Source of the DNA: Myrica gale
Lineage: Eukaryota; Streptophyta; Magnoliopsida; Fagales; Myricaceae
Reading direction: 5' to 3'
NCBI GenBank assembly: GCA_963930655.1
Contig: OZ005605.1
Coordinates: 20,653,501-20,717,500, forward strand
DNA: 64,000 nt
Numbering within the stretch: position 1 is the stretch's first letter; each line of letters opens with the position of its first letter. Of the stretch, positions 22,501-33,000 are shown in pieces. The position numbers and the translations under genes were made by a program. The notes beneath the pieces are model-generated. The model was given only the letters and a program-made list of their open reading frames with translations. It ran no database searches and was not told where the DNA came from.

Positions 22501-24123
22501 ATGCCTAATATTCACAATATCTTGAAAAATAACATTCCCGACTCAAATGGACTGTTATTATATCATATCATCAATAATACCACTAAAAACCACTTGACCA
22601 AGAACAACTGAAAGTTAAATAATAATAATAAAAAAATGCCAAGAAGATCTGTTTGAGCCTTTTACTCAGACAGCATCTACATTTCAAGAACAGACCAGTG
22701 ACACAAAGACGACAAGAGTAATTACACAAAAAAGCAAAAAAGAAATCATATCTTGCAGTAGAAAATTACCAAGATGCCAACAGTGAACAGCGTGGGGGGA
22801 AAGAACTAACGTGTTTGACATGTATTACTTATCAATAAACTGTCAATATTTTAATAACTGTTAAACAAACAAGAATTTACGTCATATTGGATTCCTTTGT
22901 TAATCATAAACCCCCATTGCCAATCACAAACACACACCACAACTTTTTCAAACTATGGAGCTCAAGGCTCTCAAATTTTATAGCAGATCCATTTTCCTTT
23001 TGCAAGGAATAAAGAAAAATCCATTGCGAATACACTGAAAAATGATCTAATTTTCAGTTGAATATTAAGACAATAAAAGCCAAAAGGCCGAGAAGCTCTA
23101 TAAAAATGCATCTCGTACTGCCATGAGACTTGGGAGAGAGTGTGGTTGGGGATTCAAGATAGCATGTTAAGTGCAACTTATGAATGGGGAAAACAACTCA
23201 AACCAAAAGACAGATTGAAAGTAAAAATAAATTGTCAAGCTTGAGTTTCTAAGGCCTGTACCATTTCTCGGTGTCTATATAGAAATAACTTCGCATATTT
23301 ATTGACCATCATGCATCTTTCGCCTTAGAATCTGGCACTAGATAGGCATAATCTATCCAACACTAAATTGCCAAGAGCTTAGTAACCAGAAATTTCTTTT
23401 CTGGTTTTTCTATCTAAGCATGTATCACGCACTAAAGAGTCTAATAGACAGTTACCTCTTGGAAAATATTGGGTTCATTTCCAACATAAATTCATTTGCA
23501 GTGCAAGGAAGCTCATAATCTTCCACAATAGCAGCTGCAGCTTCAAATGGTGTCTTTCCGACAGTTTTATGAACTTCTCTCCCATCCCATTGCTTTCCAT
23601 ACTTGCCCAATACCCCTCTTAAAACTTCACTCACAAGGGCATCTGCATTGATCAGTAAATATAATCTTCAATTAACTCAGAAAATATTTCGAGTGAAACA
23701 AATAGGAACTAACATCAACAGAAAGTGATAAGCTATTTTCTTAATATATGGTTGCACCCGCATAGGACAATACGAATTAGGATGAGTCATTCCTTGAATA
23801 TCAGAGCCGCGCAAATAGATTGTACCCCTGTGCTATGTAGGCCTAAGTTTGAAAGTTCCTATTACCAACCTTTTTATGCCGATGGAAAAAAAGGGAAAAA
23901 TTCGCGCATTCAACAAATCTTACTCTGCCTATCAGCTTCACAAGGTATGGCTAATTAAAAGTGGAAAATATCACACATCAACACGCATGGTGACTAATAA
24001 TTTAACAGACTCCCAAATTATAAAGGACGCCAAGAGCACAAGCTGACCTGTGTTAAGAAGTGTACCATCCAAATCAAGGATAACACACAACGCTAACTTC
24101 TTTAACGGGTTTGAGAGCGACAT
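19597..24123 (-). CDS. FHY: Bifunctional FMN phosphatase / riboflavin kinase
   Basis: Ten minus-strand exons: 24048-24123, 23456-23642, 22161-22291, 21965-22034, 21784-21849, 20630-20784, 20440-20535, 20008-20159, 19842-19925, 19597-19743; 387 residues. The N-terminal HAD phosphatase (FMN to riboflavin) has DLDGT (17-21), SNS (116-118), the lysine of GKPSPD (150) and VIEDS (172-176). The C-terminal riboflavin kinase (riboflavin plus ATP to FMN) has GRGSKVLGIPTANL (250-263; PTAN contacts Mg-ATP in this family), GVYFGWAG and a conserved glutamate at 312 in TIEPWLLHDF, the catalytic base in the human enzyme. All key residues are present, so both activities are expected, presumably cytosolic. The start MSLSNPLKK matches the plant family. 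Intron 5 carries a segment repeated upstream at 25758. An in-frame ATG 17 codons earlier is less likely. Confidence 0.95.
20833..21475. repeat. Segment duplicated between FHY intron 5 and the FHY upstream spacer, copy 1
   Basis: Starts near AAGGGAAATGCTTAGG and ends near AAAATAACGGGCACA. Nearly every stretch recurs in the same order and orientation at 25758-26785, including CATGGTTGAATGAAGGGATT and CTCCGCAGCTCTTGATCATC. It lies wholly inside intron 5 (20785-21783). No inverted ends or coding content were seen. Confidence 0.85.
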
Positions 24124-25514
24124 TTTATTGATGAATCTCCTGGTTATGGATACGCTCCTGTGTCTGCAGTACATAAGAAATGGGACAAAATGTCAAAAAC
24201 CATTATTTCAACACATCAACAAGAAATTGGGTCTATTATCAAAATCTCAATTTTGGAAACAAACTCCAACTTCCTTTCACCGTCTTTTCTTAATCCCGAA
24301 TCTCACGGGATACAACTCAGCATGGTATCATCTAAAACTCTATCTTAGCATATATAAGAAAGAAGACATCGTAACAGTTTTAATCATTCAAGTTTAAGGA
24401 TCGGCCAATGACATATATACCGTTATCATCTAAGAAAAATACATTACTGTAAAATATCGGTGTCATCTGTCGAAAGCATATTATTGCAAAATTTAAGTGC
24501 AATATCACATTATAGTTAATATTTCGGAAAACTGATAGAAACAACATCTAGAAGATGGACCTCGTGAATTGACTATTGCAGAAAATTGCTACCCATAGCT
24601 CTTGCCACATGGAAAAAAATTACAGTTTCGGCATCTAGACCCATTCGATATTTGCCAAGAAAAAAACACCTATTTGATATCAGCCGAGAAAAGACCTTTT
24701 CTATACCACAAATTAATCGACCATAAAAATAACTGGCCTTAGTCTGGCCAACAAGTGGGGCATGAATAATCAGCGAAAAAGAGTGACCGTACGCCGGTAC
24801 GCGCCATAATCTGATATATTGAAAACTGGGGGACGAGTCTTATCAGTCGCTAAACTTACCGAGCTCCACGAAGCACAAACTGCTTGTCGCTGTATAGCTG
24901 TTTTCCGGCGTAGAGAACGACAAGAGACCGAAAATTCGCTCTGGCTGTCCTGTTCCCGTTCGATAGTAAAGGTCCCGCCTTACGTGCGGTGCAGCCTGTG
25001 CAATGCGCTCGGTTTATGCCGTTGATAAAACGCCACGTCAACGTCATGTACGTACACTTCGGAACTTTCCTTTTTGTGAGGCTATAATAAGAGAGCTGAT
25101 ACTGCGTCGACTGGACGTCGAGAATAATGCCAATGACCCATATCGTATTCCCAACGCTAAGTTTTCCAAAAATTAGAAAAAGATTGTGGTAGATGACGCT
25201 GTATTTCAGTGTTGCATTTTGTCAAACAGTTGAGAGGTAGAATTATTGTCTATACAAATCGCGCACTGAGCTTTTTGTAGCTGTGGTGGTCGTGCTTCAA
25301 ATGCTTGCAATTGAGAGAAGGCCAGGAGAAAGGCTATTAGATTCAAACCATATACAGCCTGCGTATTGCTTGATTTTTTCAATGGAGTCACGGACACATA
25401 GTAGCTAATATAACCCGTTCGACAACGTCAGGCAATAAGACAAAAGACACAAAGTCTCGTTGTGTATCGTGCATTTATGGACACATGACCTTCCATTGTT
25501 TTCATGGGTCATAT
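24124..25514. other. FHY upstream region
   Basis: Probably the FHY promoter and leader. No recognised gene; frames at 24819-25047 on both strands lack family features. Confidence 0.4.
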
Positions 25515-25757
25515 TTGCAAACAAACCATAAGATTATCAAATGATAAATACCTCCAAAATTCTCATTCGTAAATATAATTAACTTAAAATTTTAATCAAA
25601 ATAATAATCATAATAAATTCAAAAATATTTATTTCTATTACAATAAACATAAAAATTCACTTAAATTATCTCTTTTTTCCTTTTTTTCTCTTATAAAATT
25701 ATTATTTTTCACATTTTTCTTTCAAAGTCTAATAAAAATCTACCTCAATTTTCTGTT
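25515..25757. mobile_element. AT-rich MITE fragment ('TGTTTGCAAACC' family)
   Basis: Shares with 32601-32885 the order CCAAAATTCTC.., AACTTAAAATTTT, TTCTATTACAATAAACAT, AAAATTCACTTAAAT. Its right part stops where the duplicated FHY segment begins (25758), which suggests a junction of the duplication. Confidence 0.55.
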
Positions 25758-26785
25758 AAATAAGGGAAATGCTTAGAGAAAAAAAAAACTATAACATCCC
25801 GGGAAAATCCATCCAATCTGTTATCATTAGATTAACACAGCAAACTACTTATGGTAGACTATGTAGCAAGGGATGACAATCAGGTTATTCTTCCAAGAAA
25901 GTGAAGACTACACACAGCATGGACCATGGTTGAATGAAGGGATTGTGTGAACAAGTACAAAGTAGAACAACTATAGCACAAAAAACACAAAGATGTTAAG
26001 TAGGTCTTGGATAGACACAGGTTTTAATAGACAGTAAGTAAACACTGGTGGAATGGACCCTTCATTACTAGAGTGAAATAATGAGCATGCCAAAACATAT
26101 AAGAAGGAAAAGCAACCTTAGAAATGAAGATTTAGAGATTCGTGATTCCAATGAACGCGTGAAAGGTGAAAGATGCATCGATATCATTAGATAGTCTATT
26201 AAGCAGTAATATTCATATGCTGACATTCAAACGGAGACATTTCCAAAGCACGCTAAGGTTGTCTTTGTTAATTGTAGCTAAGTGAAATATTTAAGGAATA
26301 TTTATGAAAAAGAGAAAATTAGAATTTGATTGGGTTGTGAAAAAGTCGTGGTTTTGTGAGAAAGTCGTGAATAAAGAATAATTTTATAGGAGTTAGTATA
26401 AAAGTGAGGAAAGAGAAGTAGAATTTTATGAGAGTTAGTGAGAAGATGAAAATAGATAATTTTAATGAATTTTTTTATATTTGTTATAATAAAAATAGAT
26501 GATTTGATGTGAGTAATAGATTATTTCGAAGTTATATTACTAGATATAAATTTTAAGTTTTTTTCTAAGCATATAAATTTTAAGTTAGTTGTGTTTATAA
26601 TTAAAATTTTTAAGTTTGCTTGCATGTGCAAAAGCGTCCGTCGCGTCCGATCCAAAATATTTCAAACTCATAGGTACGACAAAATGTAAGTTAGGCAACT
26701 CCGCAGCTCTTGATCATCTTAAACATCTCGCTTGACAATCGGTCTAAGTAAAAATAACGGGCACAACTAAAAGTACTCTAATTCG
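25758..26785. repeat. Segment duplicated from FHY intron 5, copy 2, with an insert
   Basis: Collinear with 20833-21475 but split by about 385 bp of AT-rich MITE-like DNA at 26256-26640. Small differences are spread throughout, so the duplication is not recent. It contains no FHY exon. Confidence 0.85.
26256..26640. mobile_element. AT-rich MITE inserted in the duplicated segment
   Basis: Present in copy 2 and absent from copy 1, where the flanking sequences are continuous (near 21325). The interior (TTTTATAGGAGTTAGT, GATGATTTGATGTGAG) is an inverted relative of the 32601 element. Edges are uncertain by about 10 bases. Confidence 0.65.
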
Positions 26786-27369
26786 AATTGGGTCGCCACT
26801 CACCTGTCTTCTTCTTCTGGAAAGTCCCGAAGTGCGTTTGGCAAGCGAGTTAAAGTGCTCTGACGCGCTTTTTGGGAGAAAGACGGTGACAAGAGGCCAA
26901 TTGTAATTCGTATGGGGCCGCGCTAACAGGAAAACAAAAAATAGTTTCTAAAAACGATTGCCAATCGCACTTTTCAGGCTCGTTAGAATCGTTTTCCTCG
27001 CTTTCCTTGTTCCCAATGGATTCGTGATCTGTTTGGGACTGCAACGATCCCACACTTTACCCCTTTAATTAAATATTATATATTTTAGGTCTCTCAATTC
27101 AAGAAGAGTCTGACCCGCATACACGTGAGAAGTTGTGCTAAAGAATATAATTCAAATAATAAAATTTGTATTGTACCCCTGTATCAGTATCGTTAAACAA
27201 ACTAATAGGAGCTGCTGACATGGCAAACAACACCCACGTGTGCTCAAATTAGATTGAGCTGCATGTAAGTGGGTCCGCTACTAGGTTGACAAACAAAAAT
27301 TAACAACTTCAGTGAATACGCTGAATGGCGCCGTATAAGGTACTTCGTTCAGCTCATCCCCTCCGGCCT

Positions 27370-27392
27370 CCCCCCCCCCCCCCCCCCCCCCC
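27370..27392. repeat. Poly-C tract
   Basis: Twenty-three cytosines in a row inside the Mutator-like element. The length is likely to vary between individuals or be a sequencing-error hotspot. Confidence 0.9.
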
Positions 27393-28329
27393 GCGAAAAG
27401 CTTGGCTCTTCCCCAAATTTCCCCCGAAAAGATTGTGAAGGGATTCCTTCCACAACCTTTTTCAGCACGCCGAATAGAATCTCATCCAATTAAACTTTTT
27501 CATTCGTACTTCGATTCAATAAAACACTTTGATTTAAAGAAATGAACTCCGATGACCACAATTGAGTGAGAGGGTCAGAGAGACAAAGTCTCACCCTGAT
27601 TAAATGGATTTACAGTGTGACAAGGAAGAACACCACCACGCGAACTCAGTTTATACCATAATTCAGAAAAGAGGAAGTCCACGGCATCTTAATTTGGCTC
27701 CTTCAATCCCAATTCTACAAGAAAATGAACTCCAACTTTCACACCAAAGAGTAACAGAAAAGCTAAGAGGTCAATCAAAATTCCACTTGAAAGGCAGCAG
27801 AAAGAAGAGATCTCTCTATTGATTAATTCAATCAAAAAGAAAGAATCGTTCAAGCGTTAAGAGTACAGATTGTCCATTAACTGAAGCTAGATAAAACATA
27901 AACCCTAATCCAACCTCATATTCAAAGTTTCATTTCATTTTCCCCAGCGACCAAAACAACGATTACATGCAAACCAAGTTGAATTAACTCCATAAAATCT
28001 TTCTACTCAATCCATATCAAAATCCCACAACAACACCGTAGCCAGTTGCAGAGACAGGAAAAAAGCGCTAAATAACTAAATCTCACAGAAAGACACCACG
28101 ACTTTCAGCGAAGGATTTTTTTTTTTCACCTAAAAATTGACAACAACTAGAGAGCGAACCTAGGGTTTTTCCAAAGCTTTCTTCGAGAAATTGCACTCGA
28201 TTTGTGAGCAAATATCTATCAATTCAAGTCGTAGTAGAAGACAGAGATTAAAAGTTCTAGAGAGAGAGAGAGAAAATGAGTGCCTTATACGGAGACGTTC
28301 AACTTATTCAGTTAAAATTTTTTTTTTAA

Positions 28330-28768
28330 GGATAATTACACTTTGACCGGCGTGTCTTTGATATAATTTCTACTCCGCAACTGATGTTTTATTTTTGATA
28401 TATTGGACTCATTATCTTCCACATTTTTGCAATTTGGATTCCATACCTAATTTGGTCGTCTAAATTGACGAATTCCGTTAAAAATTTACACATTTACACA
28501 TTGCATCCCCATTTTACTCCTCTTATCCACATTACTCCTCTTGCCCAACCCAATTTGGGGTATATACACATTACTTCTCTTATCTTTGGAGACATTTACA
28601 CATTGCATCCTCATTTTAACGAAATCCGTCTAAATTAACGAGCAATTTGGGTACGGGGTCCAAATTGAAAAAATGTGTAAGTTAAAGGGTCTAATGTGTA
28701 AAAAATAATACATCTGGGTGCAAAATATAAATGACCTCAAAGATAAGGGAGCAAAGTGTATTTATCCC
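28330..28768. mobile_element. Foldback MITE inserted in the right arm of the Mutator-like element
   Basis: Ends GGATAATTACACTTTG and CAAAGTGTATTTATCCC are inverted, and inner blocks also pair (CGTCTAAATTGACGAATTCC with GGAATTCG-like blocks near 28620). The left arm of the host element lacks it, which proves a later insertion. No clear duplication was read in the surrounding poly-A/T. Confidence 0.75.
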
Positions 28769-29064
28769 AATTTTATTTTTCCTTTTTGTCAACGTGGCTT
28801 AAGTGGGTGACGAGTCTCTGCTTGGGCTTGACGATAGTGGGACCTATTGACACACGACACATTTTGATTTGAGCACACGTGGATGTCATTTGTCACGTCA
28901 GCCATTCTTGTTAATTTGTTTAACGGAAACAGAAAAGAGGGGGTATTTTGTTTATTTTTGGCATGATAAAAACAGCCCGAGTCACGTGAAGCAATCACAC
29001 ATGACTCTACTTCATACAGACATACTCCTTGATTTTTTTTTAAAAGACAGCATTTGTTGAGTTA

Positions 29065-29262
29065 GGGTGCGTTTGTGTACCAAAATTTTACCCCCTCTAA
29101 AATTTTAACACAATTAAATATTACAATATAATCTCTCTCTTCTCATCAAATCATTACTATTTCCTACAAAAAATATAAAAAATTATCTATCTCTTAACTT
29201 TTTCACTAAACCCAATACTTAAAATTTTAACAACACTAAAATTTTACAACACAAATACAACC
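29065..29262. mobile_element. PIF/Harbinger-like MITE ('GCGTTTGTG' family) upstream of APC4
   Basis: Starts GGGTGCGTTTGTG, ends CACAAATACAACC, with TTA on both sides (29062-29064 and 29263-29265). Near-identical in layout to the copy at 62262-62442. It ends about 740 bp before the APC4 start codon. Confidence 0.8.
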
Positions 29263-29265
29263 TTA

Positions 29266-30002
29266 GTGTATGCTCCATTTTTGGCTTGTCAGTTGTCACT
29301 GCAACACATACATGGCCTCTAGGCTCAAGGTATGTTCATTATTTTATCTTATTCGAAAAAAAAAATCAAATTGGAGTTGTATCCATCCTCTTCGCACGAT
29401 TCCTGTGGCGTTGAACTCTTACCAATATAGCATGCAGTTTTTTCTACTTGCTCAAGACGGGGGCGAGAAGGCTGTTCATACGGTTTGGCTATTGAGGCGA
29501 CAAAGAGATGTATCTGCTTGTTATGGGACTTTGGGAACGAAATACAATTGCGTGTTACGAAATGTCGATATCTTTTTGACTATTTTAAATGGATTTTCTG
29601 TTGTCATTTTAAATGAATATTTTGTTTTCTTTTTTCCTTAAAACAAAAATTATTTTGCGGGGTTAAACGAATGATCTGACCGAGCGAACAGGAGTTGAAA
29701 CCCAAGAGCACGCCCTCCTCACTTTACGAACACTGCTCCTCCCTCCGCCACTGCCTCTTCTCCCAGCAACGTTCCTCGCAGTCGCCTGCACTCTCATTCT
29801 CCCCGTACTCATCTTCTTCACTTCACGCCTACATACATTCCATTTCTCTCGTCGTACTTATTCACCTTCCCCAAACGTTGCCGTCCTTACCCGTAGTGTC
29901 ACAGTGGCTTGGCCTTAGGGGGGTTTTCTTCAGTCTTAGCAACTTGGTCTTAGTGATTTAGCTACTCTCTCCGCTGATTGAGCAGAAAATTTTCAAAGCT
30001 TT
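29266..30002 (+). promoter_or_regulatory. Presumed APC4 promoter and leader
   Basis: Immediately upstream of the APC4 start codon. Open frames at 29270-29641 and 29695-29961 have no recognised content and are treated as chance. No convincing TATA box was chosen. Confidence 0.35.
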
Positions 30003-33000
30003 ATGGAAACCGACGAGTCACAGCGCGCGCTTCCTTTTCAGCTTCAATTCGACAAACCTGTCGCCTCTCAGGTTATTTTTTCTCCAACGGCTAATCGACG
30101 GTTCCCGAATGTTGCTGTCTGTGTGCGTCTGCGTGTAATGCCTGCGCGTGCAATTTCTAATGACTGATTTACAATGACAGATAAAAATTGCGGAGTGGAA
30201 TCCCGAGAAGGATTTGTTGGCCATGGTTACAGAGGACTCGAAGATTTTGCTGCATCGTTTCAATTGGCAGAGGTTGTGGACGATATCTCACGGTGATTCT
30301 CTTTCCATTCCCATCCGCCAATTCATTTGTTTTTTGCTATCTGAATTTATGCTGCCCGTATGTCATTTTTATGTGTATTTTTATTTTATTTTATTCCAAA
30401 TTCGATAATCTAGGTTAATTTGTTGAGTTGGTTGATGGCTCTAGATGCCTATTCAATCGGCAGTTATTTGGTATCACTTCTAATGCATATATTTGTATGT
30501 CTATATTCACACATGGAGCGTTGCTCTGATTTTTCGTTATCCATTGTGAATTTTCTTTTAGATTTAAACCTTGGTTAAAAGCCCCTCGGTCGTGTGCTTA
30601 CTTAGATTTCTAAATCCTCTCCAGGCAGGTGCATAACATCATTATGTTGGCGACCTGACGGTAAAGCAATAGCTGTTGGGCTTGAAGATGGAACAGTCTC
30701 ACTGCACGATGTTGAAGTTAGTAGCTTACTCTAGTGGTTGAATTTCTATTGTTGCCCATTAGTCACATATTTCTTGCTAGTTTGTGGTCTCATCTTTTGT
30801 TTGTAATTTGTGTTTGTGTATGTAAAATCATGACATGTGTACTTATAAGTATTTTTTTTGCTCTTTATGCCTTCTTTAACTCTGGGGATTCCTTATGTCA
30901 AGCAGAATGGAAGATTGCTGAGAAGTTTAAAGTCCCACACTGTGGCTGTTGTGTGCCTTAGCTGGGTGGAGGATGGGCATTTGGATAGAGTATGTTTTTG
31001 TTTGATGACCTGTCTATTTGCATTTGTACCATTTTGAGCTCATTGAACAAAATGTGTTACCGGAAACAAATACCCTTTGTTGGAATTCTGAGTAGGAAAT
31101 AAACCTTTTGTTGAACTTTTGCTTGGAAGCTAACAAACAGGGTATTTTTTTTCTTTCTAATTTACTTGAAGATATGATTAGAACTTATCACTCTATCAGG
31201 TTTCAAATTGTAATTTATCCATGGGAGTTCTTGAAAATCATGCAAATTCAGAATATCATTTGTTTGATTCATGATGATCTTGTTAATTAAATCCATTTGT
31301 GTTATTACAATAGACACTTTTGCTGACTATTCCTGTTGTTCTCTTTTCTCATTGAAGCCATTTTATCCATTGCTTGAACCCTTCCAGGGGGGAATGGTTT
31401 ACTTAGTATTTGGTCACAACAAATATTTTCACTTCCATTTCATTCTTCAAATTGGGTTTCAGGATGGCAAGGGTAATGTATCTATATACGAGGATCGTAC
31501 TTCTCGTTTCTTCCCTCCTGCTCCAACTGTGCCTCGAATGCCTGGAGTTGTATCTGGAGATACTGGCTTTATAGACGAAAATGAAGATTCGTACCGAGAG
31601 CTGTCAAATTCCTCTGAACAACGCTTTAATATCCTGTGTAGTGGAGACAAGGATGGAAGCATATGCTTCAGCATATTTGGTATTTTCCCCATAGGCAAAA
31701 TTGTAAGTCATAATTTGAGTTATGAAATTATTTCTAAACCATAGTGGGTAACTGATGGGGTTGATGACACTCGGAAATCGTGTTTATGAGGTCAATGACC
31801 CTCACTGATCCTTGTTGATGGCTCTTATAAGGGGCCATGTCATCTGTTTTCACTTCACCGAGCATTTAATGTAATTCTAGTTGTAATCCATAAAAATTTG
31901 GTTTATGCGTTGCTATAATTGTTATCTTTTTTAACGAATATTTCATTCCTACCCAGGTCCTATTTTTATGCAATTTTTTCTCATCCAAATTGTTAAAAAG
32001 TGGCTTGTTACTTGTGAAAGGACTCTGGTTCCTCCTCCATAAACTTGCTTTAACTTGGCTCCTGGGTATAAAGATTAAAGAGCAGGATGCATGAGTTTGG
32101 GAAGGGATCTGTGAATTCAGCATCCGCTTTGGCCAAGAGAGCAAAGAAAAAAGAAGAAATTTACTTGGTTGTTGGGCCACACAATTATGTATTCTTGCTG
32201 TTCCTATTCTTGTTAGAACCTTGTGCTTGCATAATTCAGTTACTACTAGAGTATGGGGCGAGCATGTTCCAGGTCCTTTTCTCTTATGTTCATGTTCCCT
32301 CTTTTTCTCTAGTAGGTTATCCCCGTATATTATTTTTAGTTCTATGTTTGATGTCACTTAATCGCCTGTTTTCTTACATCCATCATTTATGCCTGGGCAT
32401 GTTCAGAACATACACAAGTTTTGTTTTCCTACTCTTGTGGATATGCAAGCTGCTCACCGACTTCGTAATGCTTCCATTTACAAGGTATTTTCTCCATCAA
32501 GTAGATGGCCTTCAAATTATTGCAGTATGCATTTGATGGTAAGATGTTTATGACTATGTTGAATTTCCATATTGTACCAATAATTAGGGTATGTAATTTC
32601 TCTCCATTCCAAAATTTTGGTTTGCAAACATAACTAACTTAAAATTTTGGTCAAAAAATAATAATAAAATAACTTCAAAATATCTCTCCCCCCATCAAAT
32701 CATTTATTTCCATTACAATAAATATAAAAAATTCACTCAAATAATTTATCTCTTCATTTTGCACTAACTCCCATAAAATTCTATTTTTTATTACTTTATC
32801 TCAAAATCCAATAGAACTCTAATCCATCTCAATTTTTGCAACATTCCCAAAATTTCCATAAAATTTTGGTTTGCAAACATAGTTTTCTCACCCAAATTGG
32901 AGTAACACCACAATATGGATGAGACACACCCGAGGAATGAGGCTTTCTAAATCATCTCAGCAGAATCATGTCTTTATCCAAACTTTTATTTGTGGTAGGA

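Larger units (their letters stand above)
27100..29015. mobile_element. Long-inverted-repeat Mutator-like element between FHY and APC4
   Basis: Left arm about 27100-27345 pairs with right arm about 28280-28325 plus 28770-29015. Matching landmarks include CACGTGTGCTCAAAT near 27235 and its complement near 28866, CGTTAAACAAA near 27191 and its complement near 28918, and CCGTATAAGG near 27333 with CCTTATACGG near 28283. The right arm is split by a later foldback element (28330-28768). The roughly 900-bp interior, read on the minus strand, resembles a gene leader ((CT)n, then 'aaaaaccctaggttcgc') but has no recognised coding sequence. Target duplication not found, so the ends are approximate. Confidence 0.65.

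Noticed and set aside
26850..27053. 67-residue minus-strand frame (MGSLQSQTDHESIGN...)
   Set aside because: No recognised domain or neighbouring exon; it could be an untranslated leader. Kept out of the gene list.
29270..29961. Two plus-strand frames upstream of APC4 (123 and 88 codons)
   Set aside because: No family features, low-complexity Ser/Leu stretches, and they lie where the promoter and leader of APC4 are expected.
31866..32536. Overlapping long frames on both strands in APC4 intron 5 (163 and 149 codons)
   Set aside because: They lie between well-defined APC4 exons 5 and 6; the plus frame only shadows exon 6 in another frame.
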